NCBI RefSeq assembly: GCF_003339865.1
Contig: NZ_QPKV01000016.1
Span: 1 to 64,000 of the forward strand
DNA from: Pedobacter chinensis
GTDB lineage: Bacteria; Bacteroidota; Bacteroidia; Sphingobacteriales; Sphingobacteriaceae
DNA length: 64,000 bases
Reading direction: 5' to 3'
The translations under genes were made by a program, and so were the position numbers. The notes beneath the pieces are model-generated. The model was not told where the DNA came from and ran no database searches. It worked only from the letters and a program-made list of their open reading frames with translations. Below, in pieces: positions 1 to 9,304 of this stretch (positions are counted from its first letter, which is position 1; every line of letters starts with the position of its first letter).

Positions 1-69
1 AATTGGGCTACAACTGCTCAGAAACTTGCCATTTGGTTTCCTGATAGAATGATATTAGATTTGAATTGA
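1..69 (+). CDS. 3' end of an unidentified protein (partial)
   Basis: Frame 1 is open from the window edge to a TGA at 67-69 and gives 22 residues ending in DRMILDLN. It then meets the stop of a minus-strand gene after 15 bases, a normal convergent arrangement. Too short to name. It could also be chance, since only 22 codons are visible. Confidence 0.35.
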   Translation, partial: NWATTAQKLAIWFPDRMILDLN

Positions 70-84
70 TTTTTTTGAGAAGCA

Positions 85-1506
85 TTATTTTAGATTGACA
101 CAGTTTATTTTACAAAGCCCTGTGGTATAGTTAACACGCATTTTTATCTCGCCAACCTTACTACTCCAATATAGGTAGTCGGGATAAGCTACGCCACGTG
201 TAAAGATATTGACTTGTGTTGCTGGTACGATTACTTCTGTACTTAGAGGTAAACGAGTACCTACATTGAGTTCTGTTGAAAGAAAATCGTCTTTTACTTT
301 GTTCCAATAAATTATTCCTCCAATTTTAGGATTTATATAACTATACCTAAGAGTATGATTCGCAGCAGCATCCTTCTGGTAAAAATCCTTGTAATTGGCT
401 TTAACAAACCATGTAATAGAATTGCTATTCATGATCGATTTATAGTGGCTATACATCAGATTAACATCAGTTATCTTCAGTGTATAATTTCTTGCTTTAA
501 GCCGTACCAAATCATCATCTCCAGTAGTTTGGCAAGCTCCTAAAGCGATTTGATGGCTAACTTTGCCTAACCTTTTATTAATAATAACATTTGCTTTATA
601 TGTTTCCAGTTGAAAAGTGCCAAAGGTTTCATCCTCAATTGATCTTTCTTTTACTAACTGATTAGCTTCTTTCGATATCAGATAAGCAAGTCGGCTACTG
701 AAATCCCAATTAATAAATTTTCCTGTGTAGTTTAATTTTAAACCCGTATATGTATTTCTTCTGATGAAATTGGTTGTGTTAATTTCTAAAAATCCATAGC
801 CATAATTCAAGTATGAAATTCGGTCGGGATAAAGCTGTGAGCCTGCAAAATCTCTGTTTTTATAGCCTATTTCAACTTTTTCATCACCATAGCCTGCAAT
901 GACTCCTAGGCCTAGCGTATTTTGATTAAATTTATACGAAACTTCAGGGCTGAAAGTAATTTTGTAAGTTGTTACCAAAGATCTGGGATCGACAGATCGG
1001 GCAGTAGAATTGTAAAGATAATCGATTCCCGTTCCGATGAATAATTTGTTTTTTAAAATATTGTAAGAAATCAGGCCGCCGCCCAGGTATTTTTGACGTT
1101 CAAAGGTGCCTGCTTTACCGGCGACAAAATAATAAGGTGTATAGGAATCTTCTACTCCTTTCAGGCTAAAAGCTAAACTATCTTGCCAGGTTCTGGCGAA
1201 AGAGAAGTAACCATAAAGTTTAAAACGATCAATTGTACTGATACCTTCGCTTGCAAAATATGCTTGTGTAGTTTTTTCAGCTTGTTGTGCCTGCCTGAAA
1301 TGACCTTTTTGGTAATTGTAATTTAAGTTCAGATAAGCAACTTTATTAATATCAGTGCTAGTCAATTGTGTAATTCCCCATTTTAAAGATTTAAAGTTAA
1401 CTTCAGCTTGCTTAAACAAATAAATACTATCAGTGGTTGTTTGCTCTTGTGCGCGAACAACTACTGATAGAAATATGATAAAATTGATCGTTATTAAAAA
1501 CCTCAC
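85..1506 (-). CDS. DUF6850-type outer membrane beta-barrel protein
   Basis: 473 residues with a cleavable signal peptide (hydrophobic stretch at residues 3-17, then AQEQ). The body alternates aromatic and polar residues in short strands ending in Tyr, Phe or Lys, as in an outer membrane barrel. It matches my recollection of the DUF6850 barrel family, which travels with DUF4876 lipoproteins and a TonB-dependent receptor. The start is GTG, 5 bases after the DUF4876 stop, so the three genes form one minus-strand operon. The ligand is unknown. The family call rests on context and composition, not on an alignment. Confidence 0.7.
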   Translation of the reverse strand: MRFLITINFIIFLSVVVRAQEQTTTDSIYLFKQAEVNFKSLKWGITQLTSTDINKVAYLNLNYNYQKGHFRQAQQAEKTTQAYFASEGISTIDRFKLYGYFSFARTWQDSLAFSLKGVEDSYTPYYFVAGKAGTFERQKYLGGGLISYNILKNKLFIGTGIDYLYNSTARSVDPRSLVTTYKITFSPEVSYKFNQNTLGLGVIAGYGDEKVEIGYKNRDFAGSQLYPDRISYLNYGYGFLEINTTNFIRRNTYTGLKLNYTGKFINWDFSSRLAYLISKEANQLVKERSIEDETFGTFQLETYKANVIINKRLGKVSHQIALGACQTTGDDDLVRLKARNYTLKITDVNLMYSHYKSIMNSNSITWFVKANYKDFYQKDAAANHTLRYSYINPKIGGIIYWNKVKDDFLSTELNVGTRLPLSTEVIVPATQVNIFTRGVAYPDYLYWSSKVGEIKMRVNYTTGLCKINCVNLK

Positions 1507-1511
1507 AATAA

Positions 1512-2846
1512 TTATTTAAAAACTGTTTTTGTAGGATCAGCGATTGTTAGATAATCGAAATCTGCTGTTGAGTTATTAGTGTCTTTTAGGATTCTTCTAC
1601 CGCCCGCAGTGGTTGAAGTTCTGCGAATAACTGACTGGGATGAGTAAGAACCGCCAGGGGTAAAAATAAATCCAGCGTCCAATGCATCAGGGATTCTTTT
1701 TGCAGCACGACTAGAAGCTGTTGTATGAGCGATATCAACAGCATCAATTACCAAGCTGTTTGGTAGTTGCTTATAAAATATTGTTGCACTGGTAATGGCT
1801 TTGGTTTCGGGAGAAGGAAATGCAGCAAGCTTTGAAGGATCGTCCATTTTGAAAATTGCAATTGCTTCGTAACCATTGCTATTCAGGATCATATCTCTAT
1901 CGTCAGTCATTAATACTTTTACATTTGGAACATTTGGATTGTCACTGTCAGATGCTAATGGATTAATTCCAGGGATATCCCCATAATATGTTTCAAAGTC
2001 CGCCTTACTTAAGTCAATTGTTAAATCAGGGTTTTTTACTGTAATGGTTTTTCCGTCAGATCCTGTATAAGCACCTTTGTGATTTTGTGCGTTTTGAGCA
2101 ATTATCAAACTAGTACCAGGTTGAACTGGGTATTGTTTGCCAGTGCCTGGAATCATAAAAAAGCTTTTTATATAGATGAAATCTTCATTTGGTTTGCTTG
2201 AAGTCATGCCAATTGAGCTTGCCCAGTTGAGTTGACCATTTGACTGATACGCTGATTGGGTTATATCGACACCAGAAACCTTTGTGTTTTTTCCATAAAT
2301 AAGTGCTATATATAAGCTGTCGGCGTATAAAACTTCATTTGAATTATTAAAAACTTCAATAAACTGATCACGAAATACAGCACCATTGGAAGCGCTTGAG
2401 CCACCATAATAAATTTGCTTAATTACCCAATTTCCTAAAGTTCCAGACTTTAATGTTATGGCTAAATTACCACTAGCGGCAGTTACATTAGTTTCCAAAC
2501 TACCATTAAAAACAATATCTTGTGCAATATAAGTTCCGGTAATATTTGTATAATCTGCTGCTTTGATTGTTAAGCTCGCTATGGCGCTATAATTTCCTGG
2601 AACTATACTTGCAAAAACAACTTTACCATCTTTGTCAGCTTTAGCTTTGTTCACAGTCCCATCCATTTTATTTGTTAGAGTAATTTCTGCATTTGTCAAA
2701 GCTAAGCCTAAATCTTTGGTAGCAGCATCAAAGCTTAATTGAAAATTTGCTTGAACGGGCTGTACCTCATCCAGTACATTTTTTTTACATGCTGCAAAGC
2801 AAATAACTAAGCAGGCTAAAAAAGGAAGTAGTGATTTTTTCATCAT
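1512..2846 (-). CDS. DUF4876 domain lipoprotein
   Basis: 444 residues. The N-terminus is a lipoprotein signal with lipobox CFAAC followed by KK, so the mature protein is probably tethered to the outer membrane. Residues about 35-130 look like a carboxypeptidase-regulatory or Ig-like beta fold; the rest is the DUF4876 region, with segments such as NEVLYADSLYI and PNSLVIDAVDIA. It starts 2 bases after the stop of the TonB-dependent receptor gene, so the two are translationally linked. By position it may be a surface or periplasmic partner of that receptor, but no substrate can be read from the sequence. Confidence 0.8.
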   Translation of the reverse strand: MMKKSLLPFLACLVICFAACKKNVLDEVQPVQANFQLSFDAATKDLGLALTNAEITLTNKMDGTVNKAKADKDGKVVFASIVPGNYSAIASLTIKAADYTNITGTYIAQDIVFNGSLETNVTAASGNLAITLKSGTLGNWVIKQIYYGGSSASNGAVFRDQFIEVFNNSNEVLYADSLYIALIYGKNTKVSGVDITQSAYQSNGQLNWASSIGMTSSKPNEDFIYIKSFFMIPGTGKQYPVQPGTSLIIAQNAQNHKGAYTGSDGKTITVKNPDLTIDLSKADFETYYGDIPGINPLASDSDNPNVPNVKVLMTDDRDMILNSNGYEAIAIFKMDDPSKLAAFPSPETKAITSATIFYKQLPNSLVIDAVDIAHTTASSRAAKRIPDALDAGFIFTPGGSYSSQSVIRRTSTTAGGRRILKDTNNSTADFDYLTIADPTKTVFK

Positions 2847-2848
2847 GA

Positions 2849-5548
2849 TTAAAATTTAATAGATAATTCTGCCCCAACACTTGTCGGATAGGAATAAATT
2901 GTTACATTACCTGTGTCAGGATTATAGTATCTATATCTGACATTTAAAAAATTGTATGCGTTAACTGATAATCTTAAATTCTGCTTTATTTCTTTTGAGA
3001 TACGGATTGACATGTTTACATAAGAGAAGGGTAATTTAGTTTTACTGTTTGCAGCACTGGTCAAACTTAAATAACCGTATTCTGGATTATTCCGATCAAA
3101 GGATGGTATTTCATGCCTAACCATATCGATATCGTAATAGGCAATGGGAAGATAACTGTCGGATAAAGTTTTGCTAATCGTTTGCCAAGAGATATCCGCA
3201 AGTAGATTAATCACGAACCCTAGTTTTGGGATGTGGGTAGTGGAACTGAATTTACTCATTAATGTCCAATCATAATATTCGTTGGCAGGATAAATACCAA
3301 ACCATGCCACTTTGCCCAAATCAATGTTGTTTTGACTGGTAGGTACAACTCTTTGAGTAGAATTGTGATATATGCTATAATTAAATGAGGTGTTAATATT
3401 AAAGATAGTTTGAATTGCTTCTATTTTCTTTAAGGCTAATCCCCATTCTAATCCATAATTTTTCGAATTAAGATCATTGCCAACGGTATTTATTCCAACA
3501 TATCTTCTGCTGTAAGTTCCATTGGGTTTAACAATTGGTCGACTACCTTGAACATATGTATAATCATATTGAGGTAAAACATAGGTCTTGTATACAGTAT
3601 TATTGCTGAAACCATTTGTATTACTTTTGAAATAGCCAAATAATGAGGTATTAAAAAGTGGTTTTTTCATTCTAAATCCAAATTCAAACTGGTTGGATTG
3701 ACTTGATTTTAAGTTTGTGTTATCAGGAATAATCCGATCGGTATATACTAATAATATACTTTCATCCACATAGCCTGTGTATTTATTGAGTAAAATAAGG
3801 TCTATGTAAGTTGGAGCAGGATAGCGATGAGCAAGTGTAGGTCCTTTTGTTGAAATGCCGTAAGCAGTATTAAATTCGATATCGTTGCTCAATTTATAAT
3901 TGGCACTTAATCTAGGTTGAATATTGCCTTGCTCATTTTGTATGTCATATCTAAGACCCAGATTGAAACTCAGATCCCTTTTAAAAAACCTAACTTTAAA
4001 ATTATCTTGAACATATACACCATAATTGACGATATTCGGAAGACTTTCAAAGTCGTAAGGTCTATCGTTTTGATACGCTGTATTTGCCCATCTTGGTTTA
4101 GTTGGGTCTACAATTACACCCATTCCAGCATTTCGTGAATAATAGGCATTTCCACCAATGCTGATCTGATGCAGTAGACCACCCGTATAAATTTCATTTG
4201 CTAAACTAATGTTGCCATTAAAGTTTAGTGGTTTTCCTGAAATGTGTTCTACAGCTAAGTAATTCCCTGGAATGTAGTACCCTTCGTAAATTACTCCAGA
4301 TGTATCTTTATCTGTTATACCTTTGGTTGCTCCGTTAAGATATCTTTGATTGTAGGTTTCTTGATATCCAGAACTGTAACCTAAACTGGCATTCAGAGAT
4401 TTAATAATATTATGGTTGATGTTTAATGATGTTCGGTTACTAACACTTAGATTTCTGCCCTTAGAATAAGTCATTAGTTCCGTTCCATCATCTGGATCTT
4501 GTTTCACATTATCAATTTTATAACTGTAATCAATAGATAATGTGTTTTTTAAGCCCTTTAAGAAATAACTTGTCCACATAATGTTTCCACTTACTCGATC
4601 GTAAACTTTCGTTTTGTCGCTAGGATTTTCATTAGATTTAAGATAATTCGTGCCAACATTGATCGCTCCCCATTTATTATCAAGTTTATAGCCTTTAGAG
4701 ATTGAAAAATTAGTTGAACCCCCATTAATACGTGTACTGAATTGATAAGGCAGTTTTCCTGCTTGTCTGTTAATGATCACTGCGCCATCCGTTAAATCAC
4801 CATATTTTGCAGGAGCAACACCTTGAATAACTTCTATACTTTCAATATTGTCTACAGGAATATCTCTTATATCTAAACCGCTAAATGGCACATCAAAAGT
4901 TCCATAGGTTGCACTTCCTATATTTGAACCAACACCCCATTTGCTTACATTTCTATTTTGCATATTGGCATTGTTGGACTGCTGTATGTCATCAATGATA
5001 ATGGCTATCCCTAAAGAGTTATTTAACGACTGTAAACCTTTAGCCTCGCTTCGCAATGTAATGGTTTGCGGGTTCTGTAAATCAGGCGCAACTAGTTTTT
5101 TACCCGGTAAATTGTTTAAAACATCGGTTAAACTAAAAGCCTGTGTTTGCTCAAGTGCTTGCCTATCAAAAACAATGGATGAATTGGAGTTTTGGGTTTT
5201 TCTGACTTGATTTACCTCAACATCTTTTAGGGTTAAGCTTAAATCAACCATTTTAAATATTAATTGAGAAGATAGATTTCCTAATGGAATTTTAGCTTCA
5301 ATTGCCTTTTTGCCTACATAACTAATTTTAAATTCAAAATCAGTAATATGAGTTTTTGATGGGATAGAAAAACTAAACATACCAAGTGTATCAGTATAGG
5401 TGTACCGCTCAATATTTGTAAGATTAACAATAGCAAAGGGTATTGGCTGATTTTTCTCATCTACAACCCTTCCTCTTAAATTAATGTTTTGCGCCATCCC
5501 AGTGAAACAAATCAAAGTCAATAATATTAAAATATAAAGTTTCTTCAA
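2849..5548 (-). CDS. TonB-dependent receptor with N-terminal carboxypeptidase-regulatory domain
   Basis: 899 residues. A signal peptide ending in GMAQ is followed by a CarboxypepD_reg-like domain (about 25-110), a plug domain (about 125-260; ESIEVIQGVAPAKYGDLTDG is the typical plug motif) and a long 22-strand barrel ending in Phe (ELSIKF). It imports a ligand across the outer membrane using TonB energy. It is shorter than the 1000-residue SusC type and has no SusD neighbour, so a glycan is less likely than a metal complex or small cofactor. It is first in the operon with the DUF4876 and DUF6850 genes. Its promoter is flanked by two palindromes described separately, which suggests repression, perhaps by a Fur-type protein. 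Confidence 0.88.
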   Translation of the reverse strand: MKKLYILILLTLICFTGMAQNINLRGRVVDEKNQPIPFAIVNLTNIERYTYTDTLGMFSFSIPSKTHITDFEFKISYVGKKAIEAKIPLGNLSSQLIFKMVDLSLTLKDVEVNQVRKTQNSNSSIVFDRQALEQTQAFSLTDVLNNLPGKKLVAPDLQNPQTITLRSEAKGLQSLNNSLGIAIIIDDIQQSNNANMQNRNVSKWGVGSNIGSATYGTFDVPFSGLDIRDIPVDNIESIEVIQGVAPAKYGDLTDGAVIINRQAGKLPYQFSTRINGGSTNFSISKGYKLDNKWGAINVGTNYLKSNENPSDKTKVYDRVSGNIMWTSYFLKGLKNTLSIDYSYKIDNVKQDPDDGTELMTYSKGRNLSVSNRTSLNINHNIIKSLNASLGYSSGYQETYNQRYLNGATKGITDKDTSGVIYEGYYIPGNYLAVEHISGKPLNFNGNISLANEIYTGGLLHQISIGGNAYYSRNAGMGVIVDPTKPRWANTAYQNDRPYDFESLPNIVNYGVYVQDNFKVRFFKRDLSFNLGLRYDIQNEQGNIQPRLSANYKLSNDIEFNTAYGISTKGPTLAHRYPAPTYIDLILLNKYTGYVDESILLVYTDRIIPDNTNLKSSQSNQFEFGFRMKKPLFNTSLFGYFKSNTNGFSNNTVYKTYVLPQYDYTYVQGSRPIVKPNGTYSRRYVGINTVGNDLNSKNYGLEWGLALKKIEAIQTIFNINTSFNYSIYHNSTQRVVPTSQNNIDLGKVAWFGIYPANEYYDWTLMSKFSSTTHIPKLGFVINLLADISWQTISKTLSDSYLPIAYYDIDMVRHEIPSFDRNNPEYGYLSLTSAANSKTKLPFSYVNMSIRISKEIKQNLRLSVNAYNFLNVRYRYYNPDTGNVTIYSYPTSVGAELSIKF

Positions 5549-5549
5549 T

Positions 5550-5624
5550 TTAGACTAATTCTAATTTATTTTGCAAAGGTGTAAAATTTACACTTATTAA
5601 GCAAATTATTTAGAAAGATTCTAA
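5550..5624 (-). promoter_or_regulatory. TonB-receptor operon promoter bracketed by two palindromic boxes
   Basis: On the minus strand a -33 TTTG (5602-5605) is followed after 20 bases by CACCTTTG (5574-5581), one mismatch from the Bacteroidota -7 consensus TAnnTTTG, giving a start near 5570. A perfect TTAGAA-N3-TTCTAA palindrome at 5610-5624 abuts the -33 element. A second copy with one mismatch (5550-5564) lies just after the start site. Two like boxes either side of a promoter are the usual geometry of a repressor. Fur is a guess from the box shape and the receptor it controls. Confidence 0.55.
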
Positions 5625-5731
5625 TTAGTTATACAGGATTTAACAATTAATATCTCAATTATTTTCTGTCAGTGTAACCTCATCATTAAAAAAGAAAACA
5701 CTTTTGTTTAGGTTGTAATCATATAAAAGGA

Positions 5732-5739
5732 TAACTTTG
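5732..5739 (+). promoter_or_regulatory. -7 promoter element of the PurF-like gene
   Basis: TAACTTTG is an exact match to TAnnTTTG and places the transcript start near 5743. The in-frame TTG at 5737 is part of this element and so cannot be the translation start; ATG at 5758 is used. No well-spaced -33 TTG is visible. Confidence 0.6.
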
Positions 5740-5757
5740 CGGCTTCAATCCCACACA

Positions 5758-7659
5758 ATGAGTGATCAGATAAAACACGAATGCGGAATCGCTTTTATTC
5801 GCCTGTTAAAACCACTTTCTTACTACCAGCAAAAGTACGGTACAGCACTTTACGGCCTTAACAAATTATACCTTTTAATGGAAAAGCAACATAACCGGGG
5901 CCAGGATGGCGCGGGCATTGCAACCATTAAACTGGATATGAAACCGGGTAGCAGATACATTAGCCGATATCGAAGCATGGCATCCAACGCGGTGGCAGAT
6001 ATCTTTGAATACGTGCAGAACAAGTTTGTAGATATACAAGAAAATACGCCTGAATTAATGCAGGATACAGAATGGCTCAAAAACAATGTTAGCTTTATCG
6101 GCGAGGTGTTATTGGGCCATTTGCGCTATGGTACACATGGCAAAAACAGCATTGAAAACTGCCATCCTTTTTTAAGGCAAAATAACTGGATGACCCGTAA
6201 CCTGGTTATTGCCGGTAACTTCAACATGACCAATGTTGATGAATTATTAGAGCAATTGTACGAGTTGGGTCAGCATCCGAAAGAAAAAGCAGATACAGTT
6301 ACTGTATTGGAAAAAATCGGCCACTTTTTAGATGATGAAAACCAGGAGCTTTTTGATGAGTACAAAAAAGAAGGACATGACAATATAGCCATCACGCACA
6401 AAATTTCTGAAAACCTGGATATCGCCAATATCCTTCGCCGCTCGGCCAAAACCTGGGATGGGGGTTATTCGATTTGTGGTATGGTTGGTAATGGCGATTC
6501 ATTCGTCATGCGTGATCCGGCTGGTATTCGCCCGGCATATTACTACTACGATGATGAAATTGTAGTGGCTGCTTCTGAAAGACCGGCATTGCAAACCGCT
6601 TTCAACATCCAGTTTAAAGATGTTAAAGAAATCGACCCGGGGCATGCTTTAATTATCAAGAAAAACGGCGAAGTGAGCATGGAGCAATTCCGTGAGCCTA
6701 CTGAAAGATTATCCTGTTCATTTGAGCGGATTTATTTCTCAAAAGGCAGTGATGTGGAAATTTACCGCGAGCGTAAACAGCTGGGTCGTTTGTTGAGTGA
6801 TAAAATTCTTCAGGCGGTTAATTATGATTTGAAAAACACGGTTTTCTCATTTATTCCGAATACAGCAGAAGTGGCCTTTTTTGGAATGGTGGATGGTGTT
6901 CAGCAGTATGTTCGGAAGCATCAAAAAGATACACTTTTACACAAAAAAGAGCAGCTAACTGATGAGCAACTGGATGATTTATTATCCATGGCGCCCCGAG
7001 TGGAAAAACTTGCCGTAAAGGATGTGAAATTGAGGACATTTATTACGCAGGATGCAGATCGCAGCGAAATGGTTGCTCACGTTTATGATACTACTTATGG
7101 AATCATTAACAACCATACGGATACTTTGGTTGCACTTGATGATTCGATTGTTCGCGGTACAACATTAAAGCAGAGTATCATTAAAATCGTAGATCGTTTA
7201 CACCCTAAGAAAATCATCATTGTTTCTTCTGCACCTCAAATTCGTTATCCGGATTGCTATGGTATTGATATGAGTAGAATGGGACAGTTTGTTGCTTTCG
7301 ATGCCGCCATTCAATTGCTCACTGAACGTGGGATGTGGCAGGTTATAGAAGATGTTTATACAAAATGTAAAGCATCACTGCTATTACCTAAAGAAGAAAT
7401 CATAAATCACGTTAAAGATATTTATAAGCCATTTACTCCTGAAGAAATTTCGGCTAAAATTGCTCAGATCATTACACCAAAAGGAACGGTTGCCGAGGTT
7501 GAGGTTATCTATCAGAGTTTAGAAAACCTGCACGAAGCTTGTCCGAAGAACAAGGGAGATTGGTATTTCTCTGGTAATTATCCAACTCCTGGTGGTAACA
7601 AAGTGGTCAATAAGGCATTTGTTAACTGGAAAGAAGGAAATAATCAAAGGGCTTATTAA
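5758..7659 (+). CDS. Amidophosphoribosyltransferase-like class II glutamine amidotransferase
   Basis: 633 residues from ATG 5758. The N-terminal Ntn-type glutaminase domain carries CGIAF; the catalytic Cys is residue 9 and would be exposed by trimming. HNRGQDGAG and LGHLRYGTHG are typical class II amidotransferase motifs. The C-terminal half is a phosphoribosyltransferase with the PRPP loop ALDDSIVRGTTLKQS. PurF makes 5-phosphoribosylamine from PRPP and glutamine, the first step of purine synthesis. This protein is about 130 residues longer than E. coli PurF, with an insertion near residues 360-430 and a C-terminal tail, so it may be a second, variant PurF of this phylum, not the housekeeping copy. 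A strong terminator follows, so it is probably transcribed alone. Confidence 0.85.
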   Translation: MSDQIKHECGIAFIRLLKPLSYYQQKYGTALYGLNKLYLLMEKQHNRGQDGAGIATIKLDMKPGSRYISRYRSMASNAVADIFEYVQNKFVDIQENTPELMQDTEWLKNNVSFIGEVLLGHLRYGTHGKNSIENCHPFLRQNNWMTRNLVIAGNFNMTNVDELLEQLYELGQHPKEKADTVTVLEKIGHFLDDENQELFDEYKKEGHDNIAITHKISENLDIANILRRSAKTWDGGYSICGMVGNGDSFVMRDPAGIRPAYYYYDDEIVVAASERPALQTAFNIQFKDVKEIDPGHALIIKKNGEVSMEQFREPTERLSCSFERIYFSKGSDVEIYRERKQLGRLLSDKILQAVNYDLKNTVFSFIPNTAEVAFFGMVDGVQQYVRKHQKDTLLHKKEQLTDEQLDDLLSMAPRVEKLAVKDVKLRTFITQDADRSEMVAHVYDTTYGIINNHTDTLVALDDSIVRGTTLKQSIIKIVDRLHPKKIIIVSSAPQIRYPDCYGIDMSRMGQFVAFDAAIQLLTERGMWQVIEDVYTKCKASLLLPKEEIINHVKDIYKPFTPEEISAKIAQIITPKGTVAEVEVIYQSLENLHEACPKNKGDWYFSGNYPTPGGNKVVNKAFVNWKEGNNQRAY

Positions 7660-7676
7660 GCACGAAACAGATCAAA

Positions 7677-7708
7677 AATAGCTCACATTTAATGTGGGCT
7701 ATTTTTTT
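7677..7708 (+). terminator. Intrinsic terminator after the PurF-like gene
   Basis: AATAGCTCACAT, a short loop and ATGTGGGCTATT form a stem with one G-T pair, followed by a run of seven T. Confidence 0.85.
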
Positions 7709-7723
7709 GTTTTAAAAATGAGC

Positions 7724-9222
7724 CGGTTACTGGCTTTGTTTTTTAAGAGGTGCGGTGCTGAGTTAAAGTTTGTGTTTCATCGCTTTGAGGTTCTTCGCGA
7801 TGCTCAGAATGACAGGTATATTCGGGTTTTGTCATTGCACTCAGAATGACAAAAGGTGTTGCACCTGCTTTATTACTGGCTTTGTTTTTTTAAGGGTGTG
7901 GTGCTGTATCAAAGTTTGTGTTTCATCGCTTTGAGGTTATTCATTAATAACGTTGTTTTCAATTGTACTCATGCTTGCTTCGCAGGTCTTCGCGATGCTC
8001 AGAATGACAGGTATATTCGGGTTTTGTCATTGCACTCAGAATGAAAGGTGTTGCACCTGGTTTATTACTGGCTTTGTTTTTTTAAGGGTGTGGTGCTGTA
8101 TTAAAGTTTGTGTTTCATCGCTTTGAGATTCTTCGCGATGCTCAGAATGACAGGTATATTCGGGTTTTGTCATTGCACTCAGAATGACAAAAGGTGTTGC
8201 ACCTGGTTTATTACTGGCTTTGTTTTTTAAGAGGTGCGGTGCTGTATCAAAGTTTGTGTTTCATCGCCTGGAGATTCTTCATTAATAACGTTGTTTTCAA
8301 TTGTACTCATGCTTGCTTCGCAGGTCTTCGCGATGCTCAGAATGACAGGTATATTCGGATTTTGTCATTGCACTCAGAATGACAAAAGGTGTTGCACCTT
8401 GGTTTATTACTGGCTTTGTTTTTTTAAGGGTGTGGTGCTGTATTAAAGTTTGTGTTTCATCGCCTGGAGATTCTTCACTGCGTTCAGAATGACAGTGGTT
8501 AAATGGGTTTTGTCATTCTGAGTGCAACGAAGAATCTGTGGCCTACAGGTGTTGCACCTGGTTTATTACTGGCTTTGTTTTTTTAAGGGTGTGGTGCTGT
8601 ATTAAAGTTTGTGTTTCATCGCTTTGAGGTTATTCATTAATAACGTTGTTTTCAATTGTACTCATGCTTGCTTCGCAGGTCTTCGCGATGCTCAGAATGA
8701 CAGGTATATTCGGGTTTTGTCATTGCACTCAGAATGACAAAAGGTGTTGCACCTGGTTTATTACTGGCTTTGTTTTTTTAAGGGTGTGGTGCTGTGTTAA
8801 AGTTTGTGTTTCATCGCCTGGAGATTCTTCACTGCGTTCAGAATGACAGTGGTTAAATGGGTTTTGTCATTCTGAGTGCAACGAAGACCGCGAAGCAGCT
8901 ACGAAGTAAATCTATAGCCTATAAGCATTATACCTGGTTTACTGCTGACTTTGTTTTTTAAGGGGTGCGGTGCTGAGTTAAAGTTTGTGTTTCATCGCTT
9001 TGAGGTTCTTCGCGATGCTCAGAATGACAGGTATATTCGGGTTTTGTCATTCTGAACGCAGTGAAGACCGCGAAGCAGCTACGAAGTAAATCTGCAACCT
9101 ACAAGCATTACACCTGGTTTATTACTGGCTTGTTTTTTAAGAGGTGTGGTGCTGTATTAAAGTTTGTGTTTCATCGCTTGGAGATTCTTCGCGATGCTCA
9201 GAATGACAGTGGGTGAACGGGT
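7724..9222 (+). repeat. Array of nine copies of a dispersed intergenic repeat
   Basis: About 1.5 kb without a real gene. The segment containing TGGCTTTGTTTTTT recurs nine times, at about 7731, 7875, 8069, 8213, 8409, 8568, 8764, 8948 and 9125, so units are about 145-195 bases long. Each unit holds copies of TCAGAATGACA or its inverse GTCATTCTGA around TTCGCGATGC, GCAACGAAG or GCAGTGAAG, so it can fold back on itself. Some units carry an extra block (ATTCATTAATAACGTTG onward). The short open frames inside repeat with the units and are not genes. The same family appears in the opposite orientation at 54.9-55.4 kb and around the insertion sequence near 61 kb. Confidence 0.9.
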
Positions 9223-9281
9223 TTTGTGCAAAGGAATAATAGACCAGGATTTGCAACATCGTAAAGGCAAAGCTAGATGAC

Positions 9282-9302
9282 ACTTTTATTCAAAATAAAA
9301 GT
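9282..9302 (-). terminator. Hairpin at the 3' end of the LysE-type gene
   Basis: ACTTTTATT, a 3-base loop and AATAAAAGT form a perfect 9-bp stem ending 2 bases from the stop codon. It has no long T run, so termination there is plausible but not certain. Confidence 0.4.
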
Positions 9303-9304
9303 AC

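Noticed and set aside
5737..5757. TTG start seven codons upstream for the PurF-like gene
   Set aside because: The TTG is the end of the -7 promoter element TAACTTTG and precedes the transcript start.
7856..8846. Several open frames of 62-70 codons in the repeat array
   Set aside because: They recur with each unit, in different frames, and are a by-product of the repeat.
7724..9222. Regularly spaced repeats suggesting a CRISPR array
   Set aside because: Units are 145-195 bases, vary in length, are internally self-complementary and have no unique spacers of constant size or cas genes nearby.
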